NCBI GenBank assembly: GCA_002104895.1
Contig: MCFG01000163.1
Location: forward strand, 1 to 62,500
DNA from: Anaeromyces robustus
Taxonomy: Eukaryota > Neocallimastigomycota > Neocallimastigomycetes > Neocallimastigales > Neocallimastigaceae
DNA: 62,500 nucleotides
Reading direction: 5' to 3'
Shown here: in pieces, positions 26,801 through 43,433 of the stretch
How the letters are laid out: every line of letters begins with the position of its first letter
Numbering within the stretch: the stretch's first letter is position 1
Translations under genes and position numbers: made by a program
Notes under the pieces: model-generated
Told to the model about the DNA's origin: nothing
Databases searched by the model: none
What the model saw: only the letters and a program-made list of their open reading frames with translations

Positions 26801-27558
26801 TTTTTAAAATTTTTTTAAATTATATATATATATATTTGTTTATTAATAAATTTCATATAATTATAATACAATATTATTTAGCATTAGAAGAATATTTTCA
26901 TTTATGCAATCAAATATTAATAGAAAGCCCTTCATATATTTTCAACGAACATAGTATTATATCACAAATTATTGAATTTTCTTGGCAATGTTTAGATTTA
27001 AACAATATTGAAATTGAATATGAAATAATTGATTTATATTCAGAAATATTCAATGATTATAATATTGACATGTTAACAAGTGCTATAAATTATGATATTA
27101 TAAAGAATAGTATAAAAACAGTAATTAATCTCTATATTGAAAATATTGAAAAATTATTATCAACTAATTTAGCGAGTGGTATATTGTCATTAATATTAAA
27201 AATTTATGATAAATCTAGCGAAGAATTATTAGAAGTAATGAAAGAATTACTTTTAGATTATTCTAATTTATTAAATTCTGAAGAGAGTGAATATGTTTTA
27301 ACTGCCTTTACAAAGTTTGTATATAATATAATATTAATATATGAATATTTATTATAAATATTTAATATAAAAAATATACTCATATCTTTATGTGTAAATA
27401 TTAATAAATTTATAATATATTTTTTTATTATTTATAACTATAAATACTTTTACAGTGCCTGTAGAAATGAAGATGAAGATGAAATATCCATAATATTTGA
27501 AAAATTAAAATATTTATTTAATAAAAAAAAGATATCATCATCCCAAAATTATATTTAA
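23815..27558 (+). CDS. Transportin-3/Mtr10-type importin (9 exons)
   Basis: This is an importin-beta family karyopherin of the TNPO3 (transportin-SR)/yeast Mtr10 group, which imports SR-type and other RNA-binding proteins. Exons are about 23815-23934, 24035-24127, 24280-24552, 24637-24727, 24839-25839, 25997-26246, 26352-26768, 26882-27314 and 27456-27558. All junctions keep frame. Matches to TNPO3 are collinear: WLEDYQKTNNAWYIS (family WLGELQRSVHAWEIS), IIYELQDLKQDAIELKNSL, QLCLALADLAILCDEW, LFQFLAFIPEELNNE, and FHFWTLL-like HEAT units in the middle. The last junction uses a GTTTGT donor: the neighbouring GTATAT would shift frame into a stop. The protein ends ...KKKISSSQNYI. The start gives MSNIEIIYNHFLSVF at the expected position relative to the family. 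Confidence 0.88.
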
Positions 27559-28257
27559 ATGTATAATTAAAAATAATAATATTTTAATAAAATTAATGAC
27601 TAATAAATATTAAAACTTTATTTATTATAATTTTGTATTTATTTTAATTTTTATATAAAATTTTTAAATCATGGTAAAATTAATATAATAATTTAATTAT
27701 TATTTTTTTTGCTATTATTCTTACTATCATAAATAAATGAATATGCAAATAAATATATAAATAAATAAAATAATAAATAAATAAAAAATAATAAATTTTA
27801 TTTTAATAAATTTGATTTTTCTTTTTTCTTTTTATGTTTTATATTTTTCTCTTTTTTTTTTTTTTTTTTAAAAAAAAATATAATAAAAATCTTCATATTT
27901 AATACGACCAAATTTAAAAATATTTCATATTTTATACACTACAAATTTTAATTTATTTCAGTAATTAGAATTAATTATAAAAAATAAAAAATTGGAAAAA
28001 AGATAAAAGTATAATAATATAAAAGGGTTGATATTAAGAAATATGAAACAGATTCAGCAATAATAATATCAAAAATATCAAAAAAAAAAATAAAAAAAAA
28101 ATAAAAAAAAAATAAAAAAAAAAAAATAAAAAAAAAAAATAAATAAAAAAAGTATATTTTATTTTACTATTATTATTTTTATTTTTATTGTTATTTTTTT
28201 TATCTTTTTATTTTTATTTTTATTATTTTTATTTACATCTTAAAGTAAGTTATAGAA
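27559..28257. other. Intergenic, TNPO3-like / Asn-rich gene
   Basis: This 700-base AT-rich region includes a tract of A-runs broken by single T at about 28079-28150, followed by T-rich DNA just before the next ATG. It is probably 3' flank plus promoter. No further element is recognisable. Confidence 0.5.
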
Positions 28258-29252
28258 ATGAATCAATATGCTAATGTAAATAATAGGAATTATAATAATA
28301 ATTATAATAATAATAACAATAATAGTAATAATAATAATATGAATTGGCCAGAAAACAGTAATAGTAATGGATATAAAGAAAATGTTAATTCTCAAGTACA
28401 AAATAATTATGATAAATTTTCACCATTTAATTTAATGTGTACAAGATTTTTACCTGTTGATGAGAAAAAGTATCAAAATGAATATCAAAAATCCGAAAAT
28501 TACTATATAAATAACCATAATAATAATAGCAGTAATAATAATAATAATCAAAAATATGATTCTTATAATGGATTCGATTATCAAAATGGTCAGGAATATT
28601 TTGATATAAAAAATCAAAATCAATATAATAATGGATATTTAAGTAAACCGAATAATAAAGTTAAAAATGATGATGATTATAATTCTAATTTAAAAAATAA
28701 AAAAAGAAAAGTTAGAAAATTATCCACGAGTAATGAATCTTTTATAATAAAAGAATTACATAATAATGTTAATCCAAAGAATAACAATAGTTTGGATCAA
28801 CTTTTTTCATCAAATGGTAAATTTAATAAGAAACATAATAATAATGATAGCAGTAATGGTCTAAATCACTTGGAAAGGAATAATAATTCAAAAAACAATT
28901 TAAATAATATTTATTCTTCGAACAATGAAAATGTAAATACTTCACATAATAATAATAACAGTAGTAATAACAATAATCATAATTATAATAATTATAACAA
29001 TAATAATAGGAATATAAATAATAAAAGAAATCCTTATTCATTAGAAGCCTATTCTTTAGATAATTTTTCAATAGCGATACAGGAAGATAAAAGTATTCCT
29101 CATGAATTTGGATACTCAACTATAAATCTTGATGAATTACCACATAAAGAAAAAAGTGCATATGATCAAAAAGATAACAATTATAATAATTCACAAAGTA
29201 ATAATAAAAGAGAATATTCTCCAGAAAGAGTAAATACTATAAATAACAGCGA

Positions 29253-29295
<43 letters not shown>

Positions 29296-29445
29296 TTTAA
29301 TAACAGTTATAACAATAATTATAATAACAATAATTATAATAATAATTATAATAATAGTAATAATAGTAATAATTATAATAATAATAATTATAATTATAAT
29401 AATAATAATTATAATAATAATAATAATAATAACTATAATAATAAT

Positions 29446-29479
<34 letters not shown>

Positions 29480-29562
29480 GAAAATATAGTTATAATAATA
29501 ATACCAATAGTAATACCAATTATAATAATAATTACAATAGTAATAACAGTTATAATAACTAC

Positions 29563-29637
<75 letters not shown>

Positions 29638-30466
29638 CAGGATCAATATGATAATTTAAATAATTCATCAAATAAAATTAATTATAATCAAAATAATTAT
29701 AATATGGAAGAAGTACAAAATAGCAATAATTCAAATAATGGAAGCAATAGTGGAAGTAATAAATCAAAAAATCAAAAGTACCAGTTAATTGGAAAAAATT
29801 ATAAATTTATTAATAATGAATTTATGATAAATCTTGATGATTCTTATAGTCAAGAGTCTGTCATTCTTAATACCTCAATGAATACAAATTATAATCCTAA
29901 CTCGAAAATATCAAATAAAGAATTAACTACAGAAGCGAGTAATCATAATAATATCATGAAATTAGATCGAAATGTAAATAACAATCATAAATATAATAAT
30001 ATTGATAACAAAAATAATAATTATAATAGTAATAATTACATTAATAACAACAAAAATCATTATAATAATAATAATAACAATAGTAATTATAATTATAATA
30101 ATAACATTAATAATAGCAACAGTAATAATTATAATAATAATAACAACAGTAATAATTATAATAATATTAATAACATTAATAATAATAACATTAATAATAA
30201 CAACAGCAATAATTATAGTAATAATAATAATAATAACATTAATAATAACAACAATAATAATTATAATAATAATAACATTAATAATAATTATAATAATAAT
30301 AACATTAATAATAACATTAATAATAACAATAGTAATAATTATAATAATAATAATGATAACATTAATAATAACAATAATAATAATTATAATAATAACATTA
30401 ATAATAACAATAATAATAATTATAATCATAATAATAATAACATTAATAATAACAACAGTAATAATT

Positions 30467-30497
<31 letters not shown>

Positions 30498-30697
30498 TAA
30501 TAACAACAGTAATAATTATAATAATAATAATAATAACATTAATAATAACAACACTAATAATAACATTATTAATAATTATAATAATATCAACAATAAACAT
30601 AAATTATCAAAAAATTATGATGTTAATAATATTTTGAATGACAATAAAAGAGTTGATTTTTCAAATATATATTCATTAATCGATAACAATAATGAAA

Positions 30698-30778
<81 letters not shown>

Positions 30779-32648
30779 TAAAGAATCTGTCCAATGATAT
30801 GAAATCGAGAAATATAAGTATAAATAATAATAATAATAATAGCAATAATAACATAAACAGCAACAATAATAGCAATAATGCAAACAACAGATATAATTAT
30901 AATAATAATAATAATAATAATAATATAAATAACAAAGATAGAAATAATAATATGAATAATAACAATAATAATATGAATAATAATACGAATAATAATATGA
31001 ATAATAATAATAATATAAATGATAACTACAGGAACGATAGTTCTTTCAATAATAATAATCATATAAATAATAATTACAACAACAACAATAATAATATTTA
31101 TTACGATAATAACAACAATAAAAATAACATTTATAATGATAATAACATTAATTATAATGAAAATTGTAATAATAAAATTAAACACAATAATAATATAAAT
31201 AACAATAAAACAGATAATATAATGGATTATAAATATTTAGATAATTCACAGGATTTAGATAATCCACAGGATAATAAATATCATTCTAATAATATTTCAA
31301 ATAATGAAAGCATAAATAACAAAGATAGAAATAATGATAATGATAAAAATTTTATACTAAATAATGAAAATAATATTATAAGCAATAATAATGATGATTA
31401 TAAAATGAAAAATGAACTTAATCAGTTATATAGTAATAATGCTATACGGGATGATGAAATAAGCAATAAAAATCTAAGAAAAGAAAATAATTATAATAAT
31501 GAAAATAATTTAAACGAAATAAAAATTGTTATTAAAGAAGAAAATAATATTTATGGAAATAAAGAGCTCAAAGATAAAAATAACATTAAAATAAATAATA
31601 ATAATATCAAAAATAATAATTATAAAAAGTCTTTAAACGATCATGAAACCAAAAATGTTTATCATGATAATACTAATAATGATATTAGAGTTAATCAAAA
31701 AACTGATAATAATGAAGATAATAATTATAATAAAATAAATAATCAAGATATTAACGGTATAGAAGTGGAAAATGAAATTAATACAAATGATAATGAAATC
31801 TCAACAAAAGATAATGATATAGACAATAAAAATAATTTAGATATTGAAGAAAAAGACATAACAAATGAAAATGATGAGGAAAAAATAAATGAATCACCAA
31901 AGAAGAAAAATCGTTCAACCAATTTGTTAAACAATGGATTTTTATCTGATGAAGAAGAAGAAGAAGACTTCAGTTTGGTAAATATAAATTAATTATCATA
32001 TTTACATATCTTTCAATATAAATGAAAAAATTATGACTTATAAATTATGAATTTATTAGTTAATAAACTTAAAAAAAAGTTATTTTAATCAAACTAATAT
32101 TTTTTTTATATTTATTTATTTATTTTTTATTTTATATATCTATACATATTTTATTTTGATTTGATTTGATTTGTATATTTACCATTTATTAATATTAAAA
32201 AAAAAAAAAGATACCATCATTAAGTTTACCAATTCCTGAAAATAATATGAAATTAAAATATCAAGAAAATAAAATGACAACTACTATTGGAAAAGGAATT
32301 GATTACTCAATAAATGAAAATATGAAAAAAATAGAACAGTTTTTAGAAATGGATATTGATTTTAATAAAAATGAAAATAAAGATGATGAAAATAATGAAC
32401 AAAGTAATAATAATGATGACATTATTAATCGATCTTTAAGTCATAATAATAAAAACATTAATTTAATAAATAACAATAATAAGAAAAATGATGAAAACGA
32501 TTTGTTTTCAGATATATCAGATAGTTCAGATTCAGATTCCATTTTATCACTATCAAACATTAATAATTTAGGTAAAAACCAAAAAGATAAAGATTTAGAA
32601 ATAACAGATGATGATAATGATGATGATAGAGAATGGTGGAAAATTTAA
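28258..32648 (+). CDS. Giant asparagine-rich low-complexity protein (2 exons)
   Basis: Exon 1 (28258-31977) and exon 2 (32211-32648) join in frame at a GTAAAT donor and a poly-A AG acceptor. The product is about 1,385 residues. Most of it is Asn with interspersed Tyr, Ser and Ile, encoded by AAT/AAC. Islands of ordinary sequence include FSPFNLMCTRFLP near residue 57, KKRKVRKLSTSNESFIIKELH (basic, possible nuclear signal), AYSLDNFSIAIQEDKSIPHEFG near 265, NKSKNQKYQLIGKNYKFINNEFMINLDDSY near 500, and an acidic C-terminal third. Exon 2 contains SLSLPIPENNM, FSDISDSSDSDS and a terminal DDDREWWKI. No domain is recognised. The islands and the spliced acidic C-terminus argue it is a real gene, not just microsatellite. 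Function is unknown. Confidence 0.7.
29233..30780 (+). repeat. AAT/AAC trinucleotide and minisatellite tracts in the Asn-rich gene
   Basis: Long runs of AAT lie at about 29256-29295, 29563-29637 and 30701-30774. Between 30050 and 30590 higher-order units of roughly 45-60 bases recur, combining AATAACATTAATAATAAC with AATAATTATAAT. All keep the coding frame (N, Y, I, S). The mixed AAC/AAT codons show the tract is not purely slippage-derived. Confidence 0.8.
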
Positions 32649-33202
32649 TATATAAAATTTTATTATAATAATAGTATTACTATTATTATAAATTCTACCT
32701 TTTCATTATTATAACAATATTATTATGATAATATTTTTTTATATTTTCAAATTTATTCATCTTTTGTTTTTTGTTTTAATATACAAATTAATTTTACCCC
32801 ACCATTAAATATATACCCCACATTTTATTAAATTTTAGGAGAAAAAAAAAAAAAAAAAAAAAGAAAAGAGAAAAGAATTTTTATATACATATTAAATTTA
32901 TTTATGTAAAGTTCTATCTGTAATTATTTAATTTATTTATTATTCATTAATATTCCTTTATATCTCTTTTTCTTTTCTTTATTATTATTTTTTTTTTTTT
33001 TATTTTTTTTTTTTTTAAACATTTTATTTATACATATATTTTTTTTCTTCATTTTTTCATCTTTTTTTTATAACTGTACATCATAATTTATTTAATTATA
33101 AAACAAAAATAAATAAAATTTAAGTTATATATATATATATATAAAATGAAAAGAATTTTTTATATATTTTAGTTTTAAATTTTATTTTTATTTATATTTA
33201 TT

Positions 33203-33233
<31 letters not shown>

Positions 33234-33605
33234 TTTTTTCTTATTTTAGAATATTTTTATAAAAAAAAAATATAATACATATCATGATTTATTAATAATG
33301 TATTATTATTTTAATTTACATCTTTTATTCTTTTTTTTTTATTTTTTGTTTTTTTTAATAATTTATATTTATTAATTTATCCATAACTAATAATCTATTT
33401 AATTTTTTATTTTTATTATTATTGTTTTATTTTGAAAAAAAAATTATTTTTTTTTATTTTGTAATTATTATATTTAAATGTTTGATTAATAGTTTATATG
33501 CTTGTTTTAATATTATTAATAAAAAATATTTTATATATAACTATTAATGGATATAAATATATACATATAAAATTGTTTTGTTTATATATATATAATTATT
33601 ATTCG

Positions 33606-33642
<37 letters not shown>

Positions 33643-33689
33643 ATTATTTTAATTCAAAAAAAAATTTTTCTCCTTTTATTATCAGATAT
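32649..33689. other. Convergent intergenic, Asn-rich gene / CysRS
   Basis: This 1-kb region lies between two convergent stop codons, so it holds two 3' flanks. It has poly-A at about 32840-32862, (TTTA)n at about 33206-33234 and a poly-T run of roughly 36 bases ending at 33641. Nothing else is visible. Confidence 0.55.
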
Positions 33690-34859
33690 TTAGGCAAGTG
33701 ATTTCTTGTATTCTTCATGTAATTTAACTTGATTATTGTAAAGCTTCGTTAATTTCTTTACAGCACTCTTTGATAATTCCTTTCCTTCTATATCCTTAGT
33801 TGGCATACCATTTTCATCCCATTCAGAATATAACTTTTTGTATTCTTCAGTTTTAAATAATTCATTTGGTGGAGTTTTACCCTTAGCTAACTTTTCAGCA
33901 CGCTTCTTAGCAGCTTCTGCTTGTTTAGCTTCCTTTTGTAATCTTTTTTGTCTTTCTTTTTCTAATTTTTCTTCTCTTTGTTTAATTAAAGTTTCACGAT
34001 CAACAAGTTTGACTAAAGCTTTACCATCATCACGATCATCTAAACTAACACCAAGATCAACTAAGTCTTCATCTCTTAACTTATCACATAACATAAGAAT
34101 TTCTTTGTGTTCTATTATTTTTATTGTTATTATTTATACATAATTTATATTATATACAATAATTATATATATAATAATTATTTTAAATTTAATATTTTAA
34201 TATATAATAATAATAATAATAATAATAGTAATAATATATGTTAATATACATTATGTAATAAATATTTATTGAAAGTAAATAAAATTAAAATTTACCTTTC
34301 TTATTAATAGCAAGGTTTCTAACATTATCTCTGAACTTTGATAATACTTGAAGATATGGCATAACAATATCATCTTTCTATTAAATTAAAAAAAAAAAAA
34401 ATATTTATATAATTGAATAAATTTAATAAAATTTTTATAAATTAATTTCATAAAATTAATATATATTTATATATATATATAATATTTCATACGTTGCCAC
34501 CAACACTGGAACCATCAACGAAACCAATTGGAGCATCAGTATCTGGAATTAAACCGAAACATTTAATCATTTTAGTAAGGAATCTAGCAATTTTACCTAA
34601 AACTTGAGCATTTGCTTCCTTCTTTTGTTGATTCTTTTGACTAATATAAACATTAACTTTTGAAATAATATCAAGCATAGATTGAATAGCAGTAACAGTA
34701 TCAAAGTTATCACATAAAGAAGCATTAACAGCATTTTGACAATCTATAAGGCTATATTAATTATATTACATATCATAATAATTAAATACATTAATATTTT
34801 TTTATATAAATATATTTTTATAATTATAATTTTGATTATTTTTTATTATTTTAAGTATT

Positions 34860-34894
<35 letters not shown>

Positions 34895-37800
34895 TTATTA
34901 TTATAAATATTTTTATTACTTGTGGAATAAATCGTCTTCAAGATTACTGTAGTTATTGTCAGCAGTGAATTCTTTAACTTTATTCTTTTGTTCATTAATG
35001 ATAGCCTTAACATTAACAAAGAAGTTCTATTATATACATAAATAATAAAAATTTATTATTATTTATTTATTATATGCTTATTGATATTTAAAACTATAAT
35101 ATATATATTATTTACATTGAAAGTTCTTTCAACAGAAATAGCTTCAGTCATAGTACTATCTTTGTAATCTAATACACTATCCCAAGCGTGTAATAAGAAC
35201 ATCCATCTAATTTGGTTAGCAGTGTATTTTTGAAGAGCTTCCTGTTGATTATTTATTTAATCATTTGTTTAATTTGTATAATATAAAATATAACATTATA
35301 AAAATTTTATATATTAATAAAATTTAGAATAAAACGTTTTTGTTTTTTTTTTTTTTAATTAAATGTATAATATAAAAAAGTAAATATGATAAATTCATAA
35401 TATTATTATTAATTACTTGAATTGTAACAAAGTTCTTTAAACTCTTAGACATTTTTTGACCATCAATATGTAAATGACCAGCATGAAGGAAGTAATTCAT
35501 CCATTGTTTGTTATCGAAGTGAGCCTTTTAATAAATTAAATAATTACATATTTAATATATACAATTTATATGAATTATATTCATTTGATTAGTATAATTG
35601 ATTTTAAATTATAGTAATAATTTTGTAATGATATAGGAAAAAAAAATTTAAATTAAAATAAATTTATAAAAAATGTCGTGAGTTAAATACGAAAAAAATT
35701 GTAACAACTCTAACAATTTAATCAGAGAATCTCACATTTATTATAGGATATTTCAGTGATAGAAATATTTTATAACTTTAATATATTTCAATGTATCAAA
35801 AACATCCATGAAAAAAAAATAATAAATAAAATATAATTATAATTACTTCAGATTGAGCAATTTCATTATCGTGATGTGGGAAAGCTAAATCGATACCACC
35901 ACTGTGAATATCAATGTTAGAACCTAAAACTCTACTAGCCATAACAGAACATTCAATGTGCCAACCTGGACGACCCTTTTTTTTTTTAAAAAAAAATAAT
36001 AAAATAAAATAAAATAAAATAAAATAAAATAAAATAAAATAAAATAAAATAAAATAAATAAATAAGAATAAAAATAAATAAATAAATAAATATAATAATT
36101 ATAAAAATAAAAAAAGCATATGTAATTCATAAAAATCTTACATATCCCCATGGAGATTCCCATTGTGGTTCTCCTGGTTTAGATTTTTTCCATAAAGCGA
36201 AATCAGCTGGATTCTTCTTACCACTTAATTTAATACCTAAAGAACCTTCACCTTCTTCCATTAACTTAGTATCACCTTTTGACCATGGTGCTAATTTACA
36301 GTAATCATGATTTGGACTATTGTCAAAAGCAACAGTATCAAAATAAACAGAACCTTCAGATTCATAACTTTTATCAATTTTTTTATATTTATTATTTCAA
36401 TATTTTTTTTTATATCATATAATATATAACAGTGATAAAAATAAATAAATTATAATTTAAATATATTAATTATTTATATTAATATTAATATTCTTATTAA
36501 TAAAAATGAAATAAATAGTAATTTTTAAAAAAATTTTTTTTTCTTTTGTATATATTAAATCATATATTATAAATTATAATATTATTTATACCCATATCCA
36601 TTATCAATAATTTTTTGAATGAAGTCAACAATTTCTGGAACGAATTGACTAACACGAGTAACAACATCTGGATTTAAGATCTTTTTATATTATTATTTCA
36701 TTGTTGTTGTTATTGTTGTTGTTGATGTTGATATTATTATTATTAACGATAATAAAGTTAAATAATTCATTTTTTTTTTAAAATATATATATTTTTATCA
36801 ATTATTAATTAAAAAAAGAAAAAAAAAAAAAAGATATATTATATTAGAATATAAATATATAAAAATTAAAATGATATAAAAAGTAAATATATTTTTCTTT
36901 TAAAAATTACATTAAGATCTTTAATATCTTTGAAGAATTCATTTTCCCAATAAGCAGCTAATTCACGGAAAATCTTTGGATCAGTGACTTCACTACCATG
37001 CTATTTATAAAATTAAATTAAAATCAAAAATAAAATTTTAAAAATTTACAAAATTATTAAATTATTAGAAAATTAATATAAATGTATAATTAATAATATA
37101 ATACATATCAAAATATATATATATTAATATAATATATAAAAAAAAAATGATGAATATAGATATTTACAACAGCATCTAAAGCAATACCAACGACACCTTT
37201 TGAAGATTCAATTAATTCACCAGCATTTTCTTTAGAAACATTATTGTTTTTAATATTTTCTCTAGCCTTTTCAATACTTTTAAATGAACTAAACTATTTA
37301 TTTTTTAATTTAAAGAAAATTATTTTTTAGATATATGAATTGAAAAAAGTTTTAAATATAAAGTGAAAACTGTTTATATGAAATATTTGAAAATAATAAC
37401 TTTTAATTTTAATTTTTTTAGAATAACATACAGCAATATCGTAATACATAGAAAGTTTAGCTCTCTTTTCAAGATTATCTAAACTCTTGAAATCTTCCTT
37501 AGTGAAGGTAGTAATATCATTAATTGAAGTAACTTCAGTATTTTTTTTAGTACTAAGGAAATCATTGAATTGTTTTTTCATGTATTCTAATAAATAACCT
37601 TCAATTTCTTTAATAAGTTCTTCAGTTAATTTATTAGATTGTTCTTGTTTTTGCTTAACTAAATAAGTTTGACGAGCTCTTAAAATAATCTATGATAATG
37701 TTTAATTATTTATTATTTAATTTTTATATTATAATGTATATAATGACAAAAAATTAATTTAATATAATTATCAATTAATTATAAATGTTTATATGTATTT

Positions 37801-38556
37801 ATGGTATTTTGATTATATTGAATAATAAATGTCATCTTTCCAATATAAAATTTTTAATTTATTATCATTATTATTGTTTAATTATGTACTATTTTATAAT
37901 ATTTTGAATATTATATTAACCTTGTCATCAATATCAGTAACGTTCATAACATAATTGACATCATAATTAAAATAATCTTGCATAATTCTTCTTAAAATAT
38001 CAAAAGTAATGAAAGTTCTTTTATGTATATATTGTATCATAAAATATAAAAATATAATATAATATTATAATTATAAATATAAAGTTTATAATTTCATTTT
38101 TATAAATTATATATAATTAATTTAATTTTATTAATTCCAATATAAAAAAAAATATATTTTATATTTTATATTATATATTTTACCTAGCATGACCCATATG
38201 GGAAGCATCATAAACAGTTGGACCACAACAGTACCAATTAACTACATTACCATTAGCTGGAACGAATTCATCCTTTATAAATATTTAAAATTAATGTGTT
38301 ATTAATTTATAATTTAACCAATATATATGAACAATTATTTTTATTATAATTATTATTAAATTATTAAATTAAATTGAAAAACTATTAATTTTGCAAAACT
38401 CTAAAGTATATGAAATTCAAAAGAAAGAAAAATAATATAGAAAATACAAATAAACATATAAAAATATACTTTTTCATGAGTAAAAGTATTATAAACTTTT
38501 AATTTTGGTTGTTGGTTACTTGGTTTATACCAAGTTGGTTGTTTAACTCTAGACAT
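33690..38556 (-). CDS. Cysteinyl-tRNA synthetase, cytosolic type (15 exons)
   Basis: This is a class I aminoacyl-tRNA synthetase charging tRNA-Cys. The HIGH signature is DASHMGHAR in exon 2 (about 38185-38274), after the zinc-ligand region [22 protein letters not shown] and VTDIDDK follow in exon 3. The second zinc and active-site region ([14 protein letters not shown]...[22 protein letters not shown]) is in exon 9 (about 35854-35973), and KMSKSLKNF is in exon 10 (about 35415-35525). The last exon (33690 to about 34115) encodes a Lys/Glu/Ala-rich helix ([20 protein letters not shown]) and a C-terminal extension ([21 protein letters not shown]) typical of eukaryotic cytosolic CysRS. The start at 38556 ([21 protein letters not shown]) matches the family N-terminus. 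Other exons lie at about 38472-38556, 37921-38010, 37431-37689, 37170-37293, 36913-37001, 36592-36680, 36140-36367, 35113-35240, 34920-35025, 34495-34750 and 34300-34377. Confidence 0.93.
35995..36064. repeat. (AAAAT)n microsatellite in a CysRS intron
   Basis: About eleven AAAAT units lie in the intron between the exons near 35973 and 36140 of the CysRS gene. The tract is intronic and not translated. Confidence 0.85.
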
Positions 38557-39223
38557 TGTTATACAAGATTAATAGTTATATAAACTATTTTTTATAAATT
38601 TTATTGTAAAATTTTAATCAAATTTTTTTATTATTAATTTTATATAAAAAAAACAGTTAAGCATAATAATACACATTAATAAATGATTGGTTGTTTCAGG
38701 CCAATATATTTAATTATAATTATAAAAAATATTTAATAAAATTCATCTTTTAATCTTGAAAAAAATGAATTTTAATAATTAAAAAAAAAAAAAAATAATT
38801 TGATATGTGTTAAACAATTTTTATTATTTAAACAAGCAAAAATAAGATAATAATAAAAGTTAATAAAATAAAAATAAAATAGAATTTAAAAAATGAAAGA
38901 TAAGAAAAAAAAAAAAAAAAAAAAAGAATATATAATATATAATATAAAATAAATAATAAGATTATTGAATAATATTAATTGTTTTACTTATTTATTATTT
39001 ATTCATTTTATTATTTATTTTATTTTAATTAATTAATTAATTCATTATTTTAATTTAATGATATTATTATTTTTTATTATTGTGTTTATTAATAAGTTTT
39101 CTATTAATAATAATTTTTATGTAATTGTTTAATTATTTTATAATTATGATAAATAAATATTCAAAAAAAGATAATAATATACTATATACATTATATATAC
39201 TGTTTAATTTAATTTTATTTTTT
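38557..39223. other. Intergenic, CysRS / SIKE-like gene
   Basis: This AT-rich region is upstream of CysRS and downstream of the coiled-coil gene, both on the minus strand. A poly-A run is at 38909-38926. No recognisable element is present. Confidence 0.55.
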
Positions 39224-40301
39224 TCAATTATTTTCATTTTCTTCTATAATTTCATTATTAACTTTATTATCAATTTCCTTTTTAATTTCAGTTTTATCTC
39301 CAGCTTTAATTGTAGTTTGATTATCAATTTCAAGGTCCTTTTCAAGATTTGTTATATCATTCATTTGACTAATTTGTAACATACTCTTCAAACCGTTATT
39401 TTCATTAATTAAACTTTGTATTAAAAGATCATTATCATTTTCACTTTCTTCACTTGCTGATAAAGCTTCTCTCATAACATTAATAGAACGATTCAATTTT
39501 TCTTGTAATTCTTTATTTTCATTCATAAGTTTTTGAACATTACTCTAAATATGTTAAAACAATAAAATTAATAATAAATGATAATTATATTATTATTATT
39601 ATTTTATTTTTATATATAAAATAATAGTTGTATATATTGCATAATTTTTTTATTTTTTTAATGTTTTAGCATTTTTATAAATATATATACCTTTTCTCTA
39701 AATATATCATTTTCCAATTTGAGTTGAAGATTTTGTTTTTCTGATTGCATGGATTTCTTTATATATATATATATATTATTAATAAAAAATTTTAAATATG
39801 AAATGTCCAATTTTATTTATTTATTTTTATTTTCTTATTAAAATTAGATTAATATATCAATTTCAATTTTAATATTACTGTTTGAAGTCTATATTTATTC
39901 ATAATAATGTCAAGTGTTGATTCATAATCTTTTACAACTTGATTAAGCATTTGATTTTCTTTTGAAAGATCGATGTATTTCTCATCAATATCTTATATAG
40001 TAAAAAAAGAAAGGACATATCATAAATTATTTATTATATAAAAAATTAATATTAAAATAAATGAATAAAATTACAATAAAATATATATATATATATATTA
40101 TTAAATAGTACAAATATATATTTCATTAAAAATATATTGCATATATACCTTGAGAAGGACCAATGTCACCAATAGAAGGTGATAATGAAGCTGTTGTTGC
40201 AATTCTGTTTGTTATTATACTCTTTAAAATTTTAAAAAAAAAATTATATTTATAAATATTAATATCATCATTATTTTGTATAAAAAATAATAATAAAATA
40301 T

Positions 40302-40332
<31 letters not shown>

Positions 40333-40607
40333 TATATTGTTATTATCATTATTGAAATATATTATAATTATTCAAATAAATTTTTATATAATATTTAAAA
40401 TAATATTTTGTAATATTTTTGATATATATATATCCTTCTATAAAATGAAAAATATAATTATTGGTTTATATTATTAAAAAAAAATATTGAAAGTTATTTA
40501 TTTACTTCTAATTTTTCAAGATTTTCCTTCATAGTTTTTGCTGTTTCATTATTATTATCAAGTAATTTGTTTAGATATTCTACTTTTTGTTCTACTGTTG
40601 ATACCAT
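39224..40607 (-). CDS. FGFR1OP2/SIKE-like coiled-coil protein (5 exons)
   Basis: This is a small coiled-coil protein that aligns with the FGFR1OP2/SIKE1 family, known in animals as an accessory part of the STRIPAK phosphatase-kinase complex. Exons are about 40507-40607, 40150-40222, 39884-39993, 39692-39755 and 39224-39548. Two family blocks are visible. KYIDLSKENQMLNQVVKDYE then STLDIIMNKYR corresponds to the family's ENKELR...ALELIMSKYREQM. INVMREALSASEES and LINENNGLKSMLQISQ correspond to AVMRKAIEIDEQ and LEQENKGLREILQIT. The C-terminus is acidic and ends in EENENN. The start MVSTVEQKVEYLNKLL lies where the family starts its first helix. Orthology rests on two motifs, so it is good but not certain. 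Confidence 0.78.

Positions 40608-43433
<2,826 letters not shown>

Noticed and set aside
29191-31185. Ile-, Leu- or Tyr-only frames on both strands over the Asn-rich gene (also at 3881-4232, 6760-6942, 9957-10224)
   Set aside because: These are frame shadows of AAT/ATT microsatellites with no ordinary sequence.
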